Positions 34,092-42,930 of a stretch of DNA of 64,000 bases are shown piece after piece. Each line of letters starts with the position of its first letter. Position 1 is the stretch's first letter. This stretch comes from CAZXCK01 sp964639225 (lineage in GTDB: Bacteria; Chloroflexota; Anaerolineae; Aggregatilineales; Phototrophicaceae), in the NCBI GenBank assembly GCA_964639225.1, contig CAZXCK010000010.1, positions 1-64,000 of the forward strand. Direction: 5' to 3'. A program made the position numbers and the translations under genes. The notes beneath the pieces are model-generated. The model saw nothing but the letters and a program-made list of their open reading frames with translations, was not told the origin of the DNA and ran no database searches.

Positions 34092-35012
34092 TTACAGCAA
34101 TGTCTGGGGGCGCGGCAGGCGGTCCAACTGGCTGAGATCGGTGACGCAGATGACGCCCGACATGGCGAATGCCAGCGTGCCGTTGTTGGCGACGGTCAGC
34201 GCCTTGAGCGCGACCAGCGGCGGCGGCATCTCGGCGAGCAGTTGGACCTGAACTGCTTTCGCCACCAGGTCGATGGCGAAACGCTGATAACCGGCGCTGA
34301 GGTCTTCGCCGTCATACACGCGGATGACGCCCGTTTCCTCATCGCACAGGGCGAGGTGGCGACCATCCGGCGAGCAGGCCATCTGGCTGATGGTGTAATG
34401 GGGGTCGAGCCGCCGCCGAACACGCCCGCTGGAGTCGGTGAGTACCACGCAGCGCCCATCGCTGGCGAAGATCGAGCCGCCGCCGCGCGCGATGGCAACC
34501 ATGGCCGCCAGATCGGCCTCGACCGACAGGCCCAGGTCGAAATCGCCGACGCGGATGTGCTGCTGGTAGATGTGCAGTCGCCCGGTGCGGTCCAGCGCGG
34601 CGCTGAAACCCAGAAAGCGATCCAGTGCCAGCGCGACGAAGCTGTTGGCTCCGGCCATATCCAGGGCGATTTCCTGCTCGCCGTTGTCCAGATACAGGCG
34701 GTCGTCTGCTGTGTAATACAGGCGCATACGACCGTCGTCGGTGAGCAGGACGGTCAGGTTTGCCAGCCTGATCGACGGCAGATAGGCGTCGTAGGGTGTC
34801 ACCAGTCCACCGATGAACGCCTGCCACGATTCGGAGCGGCGATCGTCGGCGGGTGGGGGCGCCAGCGTGCGCTCTTCGACGACAGTCCCGTTTGCCAGAT
34901 TGTAGAAGGCCACCCGATCACGCCGTGACCAGGCAGCCAGCAAAGGCTGCCTGCCGTCGATGATATCGAGATGCTGCACTGCCTGATTTGTCAGATGAAG
35001 CCGCCAGGCCAT
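34092..35012 (-). CDS. Hypothetical beta-propeller-like protein
   Basis: 306 residues, soluble. Repeating beta-strand segments (HLDIIDGRQPLLAAWSRRDR, LTVLLTDDGRMRLYYTADDR, CSPDGRHLALCDEETGVIRV) look like degenerate WD40/TolB blades. One clear SPDG turn is visible. Function unknown. The ATG at 35012 is preferred to a GTG three codons earlier. The upstream region to 35268 contains a direct TTGGGATAAA repeat near 35032-35055 and a hairpin. Confidence 0.6.
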   Translation of the reverse strand: MAWRLHLTNQAVQHLDIIDGRQPLLAAWSRRDRVAFYNLANGTVVEERTLAPPPADDRRSESWQAFIGGLVTPYDAYLPSIRLANLTVLLTDDGRMRLYYTADDRLYLDNGEQEIALDMAGANSFVALALDRFLGFSAALDRTGRLHIYQQHIRVGDFDLGLSVEADLAAMVAIARGGGSIFASDGRCVVLTDSSGRVRRRLDPHYTISQMACSPDGRHLALCDEETGVIRVYDGEDLSAGYQRFAIDLVAKAVQVQLLAEMPPPLVALKALTVANNGTLAFAMSGVICVTDLSQLDRLPRPQTLL

Positions 35013-35187
35013 ACCAGTCACTTGGGTTATTTTGGGATAAAGTTGGGATAAATTCTAACAGATCAGCGCGGCCAGCAAAACCCCCGATCGTGTGCAAATC
35101 AGGGCGATCGCATCAAATTCAGCTAATCCTGCCTGAAGTTGATCCGGACTGGTATCCCAGTGCGGAGTCTGTGAAGATACCTGCCCC

Positions 35188-35209
35188 GCCCGGCGTTAAA
35201 ACACCGGGC
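35188..35209 (-). repeat. Short palindromic element CCCGGTGTTTTAA type
   Basis: On the minus strand it reads GCCCGGTG-TTTTAA-CGCCGGGC, a complete stem if one U-G pair is allowed. It lies 60 nt downstream of the trehalose synthase stop and could be its terminator. It shares the 10-mer CCCGGTGTTT with the tandem repeat at 12584, suggesting a dispersed repeat family. Confidence 0.5.
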
Positions 35210-35268
35210 TACAGGAAGCGTGTCTGCTGAAGAGACACAAAAGATCGATTTTTAGCTCACCAGCCCAT

Positions 35269-36915
35269 TTAGCCCTTATCCTGTTCGCTTTGCTCACGGT
35301 GACGGCGCTCCTGTTCTGCCGGGGCCAGCCACATATAGCCATAGGCGGGCAGTTCCACCGTATTGTCGTCAATGCTGAATCGCACCGACCGGCCACAGGC
35401 CATAATGACTTCCAGACCGTCCGCTGGAATGTTAATGGTGATGGGTTCGTCACACAGGTTGTGCAGCGCCAGCAGACGTTCGTTGTCGTCCTCGCGCCAG
35501 AAGCACAGCGCCTCTTTGGGCAGATCATCAAGCCAGACCAGCTTGCCCCGCCCCAGAATATCGTGCCCCCGGCGCACCTGGATCATCTCGCGGATGACAC
35601 AAAGCAGCGAGTTGGGTGTGATCTGCTGCACCAGCACGTTAACCGAATGGTAGCCATACTCCGGGCCGCTGACCGGCGGCGTGTACAGTTTTTCCATACG
35701 GGCGTTGGAGAAGCCCCCGTTTTCGCCGTCGTTCCACTGCATGGGGGTGCGCACGCCGTTGCGGTCATCCAGGGCCAGATTGTCGCCCATACCGATCTCG
35801 TCGCCATAATACATGACTGGTGTGCCCGGCAGGGTGAACAGCATCGAATGCATCAGCTCGATGCGGCGGCGGTCGTTGTCCAGCAGTGGCGCCAACCGCC
35901 GGCGAATGCCCAGGTTCAGCCGCTGGCGTGGTTCTGGCGCGTAAAAGTCCCACATGAACTGGCGGTCTTCCTCAGTGACCATCTCCAGCGTCAGCTCGTC
36001 GTGGTTGCGCAGGAACGTCGCCCACTGGCAGCCTTCGGGTATAGGTGGCGTATCGTTGAGGATGTTGACAACTTTGGTGCGGTCGGCCTGGGCCAGCGCC
36101 ATGAACAGGCGCGGCATCACCGGGAAGTGAAACGCCATGTGGAATTCATCGCCTTCGCCAAAGTAGGGCAGCAGGTCGTGCGGCCACTGGTTGGCTTCGG
36201 CCAGCAGAATGACGTGCGGGTACTCTTCATCGACCATGCGCCGCAGCTTTCGGATGAATTCGTGCACTTCCGGCAGATTCTCGCAGTTGGTCCCCTCGCG
36301 CTGGTAGAGGTAGGGCACGGCGTCCACGCGGAAGCCGTCGATGCCCAGGTCCAGCCAGAAGCGTATGATCTGCATCATCTCTTCATGCACACGCGGATTA
36401 TCGTAGTTGAGGTCCGGCTGGCTGCTGAAGAAGCGGTGCCAGTAGTACTCGCCGCTGACCTCATCATAGGCCCAGTTGGATTCTTCGGTGTCAAGGAAGA
36501 TGATGCGGGCATCGCTGTAGCGGGTGTTGTCCCGGCTCCACACGTAGTAATCGCGCATGGGGGAGTCGGTGCTGCGGCGCGCTTCGCCAAACCAGGGGTG
36601 CTGCTCTGAGGTGTGGTTGACGACGATATCGATGATGACACGCATCCCGCGCCGGTGAATTTCCTCGACGGCCATCTTGAAGTCTTCGGTGAGGCCATAG
36701 CGCGGGTCGATGCCATAGTAGCTGGCGACGTCGTAGCCGTCGTCTTTGAGCGGCGACGGATAAAACGGTGTTATCCAGATGCAGTCCACACCCAGCCATT
36801 CGAGATAGTCCAGGTGATCGCGCATCCCGGCAAAGTCGCCCCAGCCGTTACCGTCGCTGTCGGCGAAGGCGCGCAGATACAGTTCGTAGAAGATGGCGTT
36901 GATGTGCCAGTCCAT
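35269..36915 (-). CDS. treS: Trehalose synthase (maltose alpha-D-glucosyltransferase)
   Basis: 548 residues, GH13. Conserved regions: INAIFYELYLRAFADSDGNG, DIVVNHTS, nucleophile Asp in GFRVDAVPYL, acid/base Glu in ILLAEANQWP, and FLRNHDELTLEM. The combination EGTNCENLPE and the N-terminus are typical of TreS rather than general alpha-glucosidases. It interconverts maltose and trehalose. No maltokinase domain is fused. AAAGGA precedes the ATG. It lies downstream of a maltose/trehalose-type ABC importer, separated by a terminator, which fits disaccharide use. Confidence 0.9.
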   Translation of the reverse strand: MDWHINAIFYELYLRAFADSDGNGWGDFAGMRDHLDYLEWLGVDCIWITPFYPSPLKDDGYDVASYYGIDPRYGLTEDFKMAVEEIHRRGMRVIIDIVVNHTSEQHPWFGEARRSTDSPMRDYYVWSRDNTRYSDARIIFLDTEESNWAYDEVSGEYYWHRFFSSQPDLNYDNPRVHEEMMQIIRFWLDLGIDGFRVDAVPYLYQREGTNCENLPEVHEFIRKLRRMVDEEYPHVILLAEANQWPHDLLPYFGEGDEFHMAFHFPVMPRLFMALAQADRTKVVNILNDTPPIPEGCQWATFLRNHDELTLEMVTEEDRQFMWDFYAPEPRQRLNLGIRRRLAPLLDNDRRRIELMHSMLFTLPGTPVMYYGDEIGMGDNLALDDRNGVRTPMQWNDGENGGFSNARMEKLYTPPVSGPEYGYHSVNVLVQQITPNSLLCVIREMIQVRRGHDILGRGKLVWLDDLPKEALCFWREDDNERLLALHNLCDEPITINIPADGLEVIMACGRSVRFSIDDNTVELPAYGYMWLAPAEQERRHREQSEQDKG

Positions 36916-36994
36916 AGGCGAATCCTTTGCTGTTTATGTCGCCACTGCTACCCATTATAGATGATTGAGTGGCATCTCGCCTGTAAACAAAACA

Positions 36995-37020
36995 GCCCCA
37001 GCCAATACCGCAACTGGGGC
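36995..37020 (-). terminator. Terminator of the sugar ABC operon
   Basis: On the minus strand GCCCCAG (37020-37014) pairs with CTGGGGC (37001-36995) and is followed by TGTTTTGTTT. It lies 50 nt after the MalG-like stop and before trehalose synthase. Confidence 0.8.
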
Positions 37021-37070
37021 CATAATTGACAACAATGCAGAAGCTTTACGGCGCTGCTGCGCCGCCCGTA

Positions 37071-37976
37071 TCAGCCCTTGACCGCGCCAGCCGTCAGCCC
37101 TTCAGCGATGCGCTGCTGGAAGACCAGCACCAGGATGAGCAGCGGCACCGTCACGACGATAGAGGCCGCCATCACTTCGGCGATGGGTTCCTGGCGCATC
37201 ACACGCCCGCTGAACTGCGCGATGGCGACGGTCACGGTGCGGGCATCCGGAGCCACCGCCGTGAAGGTCAGCGCGAACAGGTACTCGTTCCAGGCCGCGA
37301 TGAACGCCAGCAGGCCGGTGGTCACCAGCGCCGGGGCGGTCAGCGGCAGCAGAATACGGTAGAACGTCTGGAAGCTGGTCGCGCCGTCTACCAGCGCCGC
37401 CTGCTCCAGTTCCGCTGGCAGCCCTTCGAAGAAGCTGGTGAGCACCCACACCGTAAACGGCAGGGTGAGCAGTGGATACGTCACCATCAGCGACGACAGG
37501 CTGCCATAGACGCCTAAATCGCGCACGATACTGAACAGACCTGACAGAATCGAAATCTGCGGGAACATCGTCATCGCCAGGACGGCGTAAAGCATCAGCA
37601 TCCGTCCCTTGAACTTGATGCGTCCCAGCGCGTAAGCCGCGAACGACCCCACCACCAGCGCCAGCAGAACCGACACCGTCGAGACGATGGCGCTGTTGCG
37701 CAGGCCGCGCAGGAAGTCGTCGTTGTTGAAGGCGCTGTCGTAGTTGATCGTTGTCGGGTTATCTGGCCAGATGCGGGCCGGGTTGAACAACTCGGTTTCG
37801 GTCATCAGTGATGTGTTGATGGCCCAGTAGAACGGGAACATCAGGAAGAACAGAATCACGATAACCAGGAGCCAGAAGCCGACACGTCCCAGCCACATCT
37901 GCACTGGATTTTTGCGCGTGCCGCTCTCGGCAGCCGCGCCTGCCTGCATGTTTGCTGCTGCTGTATTCTGAGTCAT
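37071..37976 (-). CDS. Carbohydrate ABC transporter permease, MalG-like
   Basis: 301 residues, six membrane helices after a 30-residue cytoplasmic start. The EAA loop QAALVDGATSFQTFYRILLP contacts the ATPase. Ends with a Gly/Ala-rich LTAGAVKG tail usual in MalG. It pairs with the upstream MalF-like permease, whose stop its ATG overlaps by 4 nt. Family CUT1 (maltose, trehalose, sucrose and similar sugars). Confidence 0.93.
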   Translation of the reverse strand: MTQNTAAANMQAGAAAESGTRKNPVQMWLGRVGFWLLVIVILFFLMFPFYWAINTSLMTETELFNPARIWPDNPTTINYDSAFNNDDFLRGLRNSAIVSTVSVLLALVVGSFAAYALGRIKFKGRMLMLYAVLAMTMFPQISILSGLFSIVRDLGVYGSLSSLMVTYPLLTLPFTVWVLTSFFEGLPAELEQAALVDGATSFQTFYRILLPLTAPALVTTGLLAFIAAWNEYLFALTFTAVAPDARTVTVAIAQFSGRVMRQEPIAEVMAASIVVTVPLLILVLVFQQRIAEGLTAGAVKG

Positions 37977-39823
37977 CGTTCACCAATCCCCAGGATTCTC
38001 ACGTACGCGATGGTGAAAAGCAGAATGATGACGAAGATTACCACACCGACAGCCGATGCGTAACCAAACTCCTGACCTAAGATCAGCGTGTTGTAGTTAT
38101 ACGTCGCCATCGAGAAAGCGCGCTCGCCCAGCAGAACCTGGAACACGTCGAAGACACGTACCGCGTCCAGTGTGCGGAATACCAGCGCCACCCCGATTGT
38201 CGGGCGCAGCAGCGGCAGCGTAATGCTAAAGAACTGCCGCACTTTCGAGGCACCGTCCACGTCGGCGGCTTCGTACACATCCCTCGAGATCACCTGCAAA
38301 CCGGCCAGCAGAATGAGCGCCATGAACGGAGTCGTCTTCCACACGTCCACAGCGACCATCGCCAGCACCTGCCAGTCGGAACTGGTGAGCCACGAAATTG
38401 GCTGGTCGATGATGCCCAGTTCCAGCAGCACCTGGTTGAACACACCCGGTCGCCCGTCGCGGAGCATCACCTCCCACAGACGCGCTGAGATCACGGTGGG
38501 AATGGCCCAGGGGACGAGCATCGCCGTTCGCATCAGGCCGCGACCAGGGAATTTGGAGTTGACCACCATAGCGATAAACAGGCCAAACACCAGTTCCAGC
38601 GACACCGACACGACGGTAAACATCAGTGTGTTGCTGACCGCGCTGATGAAATCCGAGTCGCGGGCGCTGATGGCCCAGCGCGCTCCGAACAGGTTGATCT
38701 CATTCATCGGGCGGTAGCCCCAATCACGGTAGCTCTCCACCGTGTCGATCAGGTAGTTACGTGAGCGCGGGAAGATGCGGTTGCCGTCTTCATCGACAGC
38801 GCAGCCGCCACCGGTGGCTTCTTCACACGGAATGCGGTCGATGCGCAGGCCCAGCAGTTCGGTGTAGTTGTCGAAGCCAACGAACTGCGGCTCTCGAGCA
38901 GCGGCGAAACGCTGGTCGGTCAGGCTGGCGATAAACGTCTGCTCCAGGGGGCGAGCCGCCACCAGCAGCAGAATAATCACCGTCGGGATCAGCAGATTCC
39001 AGGCGTTACGCGTATTGCGCGAGGTGAGAGTCTCCTGGCCTTCGAAGATGTGCTCGTTGCGCATCAGCCAGATGAGGATAAACAGCACCAGGCCTTCCAG
39101 GAAGACCCAGGGTAGCAGCGACACAATCAGGCCGCCGGCGATGTTCCCCGCGTTGATAAAGCCGTACAGAATGCCGAAGATGCCAGCAATCGCCAGCCAC
39201 ATGAGCAACTGGCGCGCCCACATCGAGGTTACGATGTCGCGCTGGAACAGTTTGATGCCCATGCGAATCGCGTACACGCCAACCGAGAACACCAGCACCG
39301 GTACGATAATACCGAAATTACGTAAAAAGGCCAGCAGCACAGCGCCGATGTTGACATCGCTGGTGTCCTGAGCTTCGATGCTGACCGAGACGCGCTCGCC
39401 TTCATCGCTGAACTGATTGCCGGGGAACTCCACCTCAATTGGTGATGGTGGTGGTTCGCTTACCGGGTCGGCGTCACCGTCTTCGGCGTCGCCAACCGTC
39501 CAGGTAAAAGCGACCTGTCCGGGTGTGGTATTCGGGTCGGTGCTGGTCGCGGTGACAACCACCGTATAGACGCCGGTTGCATCGCTGCCGATGACACCGG
39601 TAATATCGCCCGATGTGGGCGAAATGGTCAGCCCGGCGGGCAGCCCACTGGCTGAATAAGTAATGGGCCGGTCTATCGCATTCTGAAAATCTGTATCGCT
39701 GGTAACAAGCGTAAACAGAAAGATGAAAGCGCCAATGCCAAGCAGGACAAACAGAGCACTGATGAACGGCAGCGCGCCGGCATCCGGGCGGTATGGCGCC
39801 TGGGTATTAGAAACATTTGCCAT
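37973..39823 (-). CDS. Carbohydrate ABC permease, MalF-like, with N-terminal Ig-like domain and extra helices
   Basis: 616 residues, twice a usual CUT1 permease. Order: helix at about 17-41; extracytoplasmic He_PIG-like domain at about 50-115 (ITYSASGLPAGLTISPTSG, GVYTVVVTATST); acidic/Pro linker; about four extra helices (165-310); periplasmic loop; then the permease core from about 410 with EAA motif YEAADVDGASKVRQFFSITL. The added domain may contact the binding protein or substrate. ATG at 39823 is preferred to a TTG three codons upstream. Confidence 0.88.
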   Translation of the reverse strand: MANVSNTQAPYRPDAGALPFISALFVLLGIGAFIFLFTLVTSDTDFQNAIDRPITYSASGLPAGLTISPTSGDITGVIGSDATGVYTVVVTATSTDPNTTPGQVAFTWTVGDAEDGDADPVSEPPPSPIEVEFPGNQFSDEGERVSVSIEAQDTSDVNIGAVLLAFLRNFGIIVPVLVFSVGVYAIRMGIKLFQRDIVTSMWARQLLMWLAIAGIFGILYGFINAGNIAGGLIVSLLPWVFLEGLVLFILIWLMRNEHIFEGQETLTSRNTRNAWNLLIPTVIILLLVAARPLEQTFIASLTDQRFAAAREPQFVGFDNYTELLGLRIDRIPCEEATGGGCAVDEDGNRIFPRSRNYLIDTVESYRDWGYRPMNEINLFGARWAISARDSDFISAVSNTLMFTVVSVSLELVFGLFIAMVVNSKFPGRGLMRTAMLVPWAIPTVISARLWEVMLRDGRPGVFNQVLLELGIIDQPISWLTSSDWQVLAMVAVDVWKTTPFMALILLAGLQVISRDVYEAADVDGASKVRQFFSITLPLLRPTIGVALVFRTLDAVRVFDVFQVLLGERAFSMATYNYNTLILGQEFGYASAVGVVIFVIILLFTIAYVRILGIGER

Positions 39824-39907
39824 TAGTCCCAAAACCCCCTTCGATATTATGCAGGATCACAAGCCTGGCATTGGGTCTATATCGTGGGTGGATAAAAGAA
39901 GTGGTAG

Positions 39908-39942
39908 AAAAAGGGTGCCTTGCTGGTTCGCAAGACACCCCT
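39908..39942 (-). terminator. Intra-operon terminator between binding protein and permease genes
   Basis: On the minus strand GGGTGTCTTGC (39940-39930) pairs with GCAAGGCACCC (39923-39913), one U-G pair, followed by TTTTTC. It is 25 nt after the binding-protein stop. Partial read-through would give more binding protein than permease. Confidence 0.78.
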
Positions 39943-39966
39943 TCCCTTACATTCAGACCGTATACC

Positions 39967-41295
39967 TTACTGCATTTCAGCCAGCAGGTCCTCGAGGTCC
40001 AGTTCCAGGTCGCTCAGGGCGTCAGCCGCGCTGGCATCGCCCGTCAGGACCGAGTGGAGCGCGTTGTAGAACAGCGCCGACGCATCGTTGTAACGCTCGC
40101 CGGTGATACCCGACGGACGCGCAACGGCGGTCTCCAGGATCGGACCCATGCGCTCGAACAGCGGGTTGGCCTCGATCACTTCCTCGTCCTCGAAGAGGGC
40201 CGGGATGGTCGGGTTGGCACCCTGCGCGCTGATGGCGCGGAGCTTCTGCTCGTCGTAGCTGGCCAGGAAGGCCGCGACCGACACAGCCGCATCCACGTTT
40301 TCGGAGTAAGCCGACACCGCCAACTGCCAGCCACCGAGGCAGGCCGCCGCGACGCCCGCGTCGCCCTGCGGCAGCGGCGCATAGTCGAACAGGCCCGCGA
40401 TCACCGGCTCTTCACCAGCGGCATCCGGCTCGTTACCCAGACCCCAGGCATACGGCCAGTTGCGCATGAAGGCGGCGTTGCCAGCCTGCCACACAGCGCG
40501 GCTGTCTTCTTCCTGGAAGCCGGTCACGCCAGGCGGGCTGATTTCGCCAACCCAGGAGGCGGCCAGTTCCAGCGCGGCGATGGTGGCGTCGTTGTTGACG
40601 ACGATTTCGCCATCAGGCGTGATGAACGGCTCGCCAGTGGCCGAAACGAACCACTCATGGCCGTCGCAGGTCAGGCCTTCGTAGGCGTCACCCTGCCACA
40701 CGTAGCCCCAGAAGTCCATGTTACCGGTTTCCTCGCGCTCGCCTTCCTGGATGGTGAGGGCGGCTGCGGTCAGTTCTTCCCAGGTGGTGGGGACTTCAAG
40801 TTCGTACTTCTCCAGCAGATCGGTACGGTAGTACAGACCAGCGGCATCGGTGAACCAGGGGAGGGCCACCAGTTTACCGTCCAGGGTCTGGCCTTCGATC
40901 ATGGCCGGGAAGAACATGTCGATGTATTCGTCGTCCAGATAGTCGTTCAGGTCAACGGTGTGCTCGGCGATGATACCGGGCCAGATCACGTCCACCTGGA
41001 ACACGTCGACTTCACCGCTCTGAGCCTCCCAGAACTGCTGGTACAGGCCCAGCCGCTCCGTGGAGGAGTTTGGCATCTCGACAAAGTTCACGGTAACGTT
41101 GGGGCACATCTCCATGTAGCGCTCGGCCTGCTCCAGACCGACTTCAAGCTCTACACCGACCGCGCCGCCCGCCACGTTGATGACGATATTATCGCCTTCG
41201 GGGCACTCGAAGTCCATGTCCTGGGCGCCGACGAAGCTAATCGACAGCACCAGAAGGGCTACGACCAGTAGACTTGATACGAGCGTTTTTCTCAT
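39967..41295 (-). CDS. Sugar ABC transporter substrate-binding protein, MalE-like
   Basis: 442 residues. Signal peptide MRKTLVSSLLVVALLVLSIS ending in VGAQ. The mature protein begins with CPEGDNIVINVAGG; it lacks a classic lipobox at the cleavage site. SBP family 1 features: EVDVFQVDVIWPGIIAEH, KLVALPWFTDAAGLYYRTDLL, TTWEELTAAA, FMRNWPYAW and GGWQLAVSAYS. Closest in pattern to trehalose/maltose binders, matching the nearby trehalose synthase. AAGGAG precedes the ATG. No MalK-type ATPase is in the window, so a shared one is presumably encoded elsewhere. Confidence 0.92.
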   Translation of the reverse strand: MRKTLVSSLLVVALLVLSISFVGAQDMDFECPEGDNIVINVAGGAVGVELEVGLEQAERYMEMCPNVTVNFVEMPNSSTERLGLYQQFWEAQSGEVDVFQVDVIWPGIIAEHTVDLNDYLDDEYIDMFFPAMIEGQTLDGKLVALPWFTDAAGLYYRTDLLEKYELEVPTTWEELTAAALTIQEGEREETGNMDFWGYVWQGDAYEGLTCDGHEWFVSATGEPFITPDGEIVVNNDATIAALELAASWVGEISPPGVTGFQEEDSRAVWQAGNAAFMRNWPYAWGLGNEPDAAGEEPVIAGLFDYAPLPQGDAGVAAACLGGWQLAVSAYSENVDAAVSVAAFLASYDEQKLRAISAQGANPTIPALFEDEEVIEANPLFERMGPILETAVARPSGITGERYNDASALFYNALHSVLTGDASAADALSDLELDLEDLLAEMQ

Positions 41296-41360
41296 GTGTC
41301 ATACTCCTTAAGAAGTTCTTTTCAAGGTCTGACCCGTGAATGGTGTCACGAATCATATTA

Positions 41361-41389
41361 AGCGTAAATCAACTCAATTGGATTGTCAA
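41361..41389 (-). promoter_or_regulatory. Probable promoter of the sugar ABC operon
   Basis: On the minus strand an exact TTGACA (41389-41384) is followed after 17 nt by TACGCT (41366-41361), about 65 nt before the binding-protein ATG. The -10 matches consensus only partly. Confidence 0.45.
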
Positions 41390-41468
41390 AAGGATTGTGT
41401 AATGTATACAAGGGATGGTAGCGGTTCCATAAGCGATGAGCGAGGGCGCGCTGGGGCGTCGCGCTGGT

Positions 41469-41484
41469 CTGCAACCGGTTGCAG
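41469..41484. promoter_or_regulatory. LacI/GalR-type operator palindrome
   Basis: CTGCAACCGGTTGCAG is a perfect 16-bp palindrome with the central CG and the TGCAACCGGTTGCA core typical of LacI-family sites. It lies 80 nt upstream of the predicted sugar-ABC promoter and 30 nt upstream of a TATAAT (41514-41519) for the rightward gene at 41565, so it could control either. No LacI-family gene is in the window. Confidence 0.6.
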
Positions 41485-41513
41485 GCACATGGACCGATTC
41501 GCCTGGGGCCGAT

Positions 41514-41519
41514 TATAAT
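41514..41519 (+). promoter_or_regulatory. -10 box of the HExxH-protein gene
   Basis: Exact TATAAT in GATTATAATCAGAG, 46 nt before the GTG start at 41565. The -35 region is weak. Confidence 0.4.
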
Positions 41520-41564
41520 CAGAGTGACTGACAGATTGCCAATTCGTACCGGAAGGGATAGCCC

Positions 41565-42860
41565 GTGAAAAGGTTGCTGACGATTCTTATGCTGCTGGCC
41601 GCGCTGGTCATAGCGGCACCTGTGCTGGCCCAGGACGGCGATGACGAACCTTCGCCCGCGCTGGTGGCCGAACTGGAACAGATTGAGGCGGCAGTCTCCG
41701 ACATGCGCGGACTGCCGCCGCTGCGCCCGGTGACACGCCTGTTCCCCAGCCGCCCGGCTGTCATCGAGTTTCTGGCGGAGTCGTTCGAGGCTGAAGTCAC
41801 CGACGACGACGTGTTCATCGCCACGCAGTTTTACCGCGCATTTGATTTCGCCGGGCCGGATTTCGACCTGGAGACGACCTATCTGCAGATTATGGGCGAT
41901 CAGGTGGCTGGTTTCTATAACCCGGATACCAACGAGATGAACGTCATACTGACGGGTGGCGGTTCACTGGGCGACTCTCTGCCGCCGCTGGAACAGGTGA
42001 TTTACGCCCACGAATACACGCATGCCCTGCAGGACCAGCATTTTGTCCTGAATCTGCTGGACACCATCGACGAGGCCGACGCGCAACTGGCGGCGCTGGC
42101 CCTGGTTGAGGGCGACGCGACGCTGGTGATGCAGCGCTATATGACGGCATCGCTGGCCGAAAGCGGCCCGGCGGCGCTGCTGATGCTGCTGGTGCAGAGT
42201 CTGCTGACCGAGGCTGAGTTCCCTGCTGACGCGCCGCCCATCCTGGAAGCCGAACTGACGATGCCCTATCTCGATGGGCTGGAGTTTGTGACCGCGCTTT
42301 ATCAGCAGGGCGGCTGGGATGCGGTCAACGCCGCTTTCGCCAACCCACCGCAGGCCACCGCCCAGATTCTGCATCCGGAACGCTACCTGGAAGGCATCGC
42401 GCCGGGTGTGGTCCAGGTGCAGGCGGGCGAGCCGGTGCTGGGCGAGGGCTGGGAACTGATCGACGAGGCGACGCTGGGCGAATTCTACCTGCGCGAGTAT
42501 CTGGGCACACAGCTCGCCGCGCGCGACGCGGCGCGGGCCGCCGCTGGCTGGTACGGCGACCGTTACCGGCTGTACCATCACGCCGGGGATGACGCCCGCG
42601 CCTGGGTGCTGCATCTGGCGTGGGATTCCGAGCAGGACGCCGCCGCCTTCAGCGACGCCTACCAGATGTTCGCCGCCGCCCGCATGGCTGAGGATGCCGC
42701 CGCCAGCGAATCCGGCGCGCTGTGCTGGCAGGGCGCGGATGACGCGCTGTGCCTGCTGGATGCCAGTGACGACGCGCGCACTTTCATCGCCTACGCGCCG
42801 TCGCTGGAACTGGCGGCGGGGATGGTCGCCGTGCAGATGGACGCCGCGCCGCAGCCCTGA
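41565..42860 (+). CDS. Secreted protein with HExxH zinc-peptidase-like motif
   Basis: 431 residues. Signal peptide MKRLLTILMLLAALVIAAPV with an AQ cleavage region. VIYAHEYTHALQDQHF near residue 150 is an HExxH motif, and ALVEGDATLVMQRY about 35 residues later supplies a candidate third ligand Glu, the gluzincin pattern. The rest is Ala-rich and helical. Proteolysis is likely but the substrate is unknown. GTG start with GGAAGGG upstream. It is followed by a strong terminator and is monocistronic. Confidence 0.75.
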   Translation: MKRLLTILMLLAALVIAAPVLAQDGDDEPSPALVAELEQIEAAVSDMRGLPPLRPVTRLFPSRPAVIEFLAESFEAEVTDDDVFIATQFYRAFDFAGPDFDLETTYLQIMGDQVAGFYNPDTNEMNVILTGGGSLGDSLPPLEQVIYAHEYTHALQDQHFVLNLLDTIDEADAQLAALALVEGDATLVMQRYMTASLAESGPAALLMLLVQSLLTEAEFPADAPPILEAELTMPYLDGLEFVTALYQQGGWDAVNAAFANPPQATAQILHPERYLEGIAPGVVQVQAGEPVLGEGWELIDEATLGEFYLREYLGTQLAARDAARAAAGWYGDRYRLYHHAGDDARAWVLHLAWDSEQDAAAFSDAYQMFAAARMAEDAAASESGALCWQGADDALCLLDASDDARTFIAYAPSLELAAGMVAVQMDAAPQP

Positions 42861-42866
42861 AACCAG

Positions 42867-42906
42867 ACCGCCCTCGCCAGCGAACCCGGCGAGGGCGGTT
42901 TTTTCT
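42867..42906 (+). terminator. Terminator of the HExxH-protein gene
   Basis: ACCGCCCTCGCC (42867-42878) pairs perfectly with GGCGAGGGCGGT (42888-42899), followed by TTTTTT. Confidence 0.9.
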
Positions 42907-42930
42907 GCGTGGATGGTGGGCGAGGTTATC

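Noticed and set aside
35105..35112. GCGATCGC as a HIP1-like repeat
   Set aside because: A single octamer in a GC-rich genome is expected by chance.
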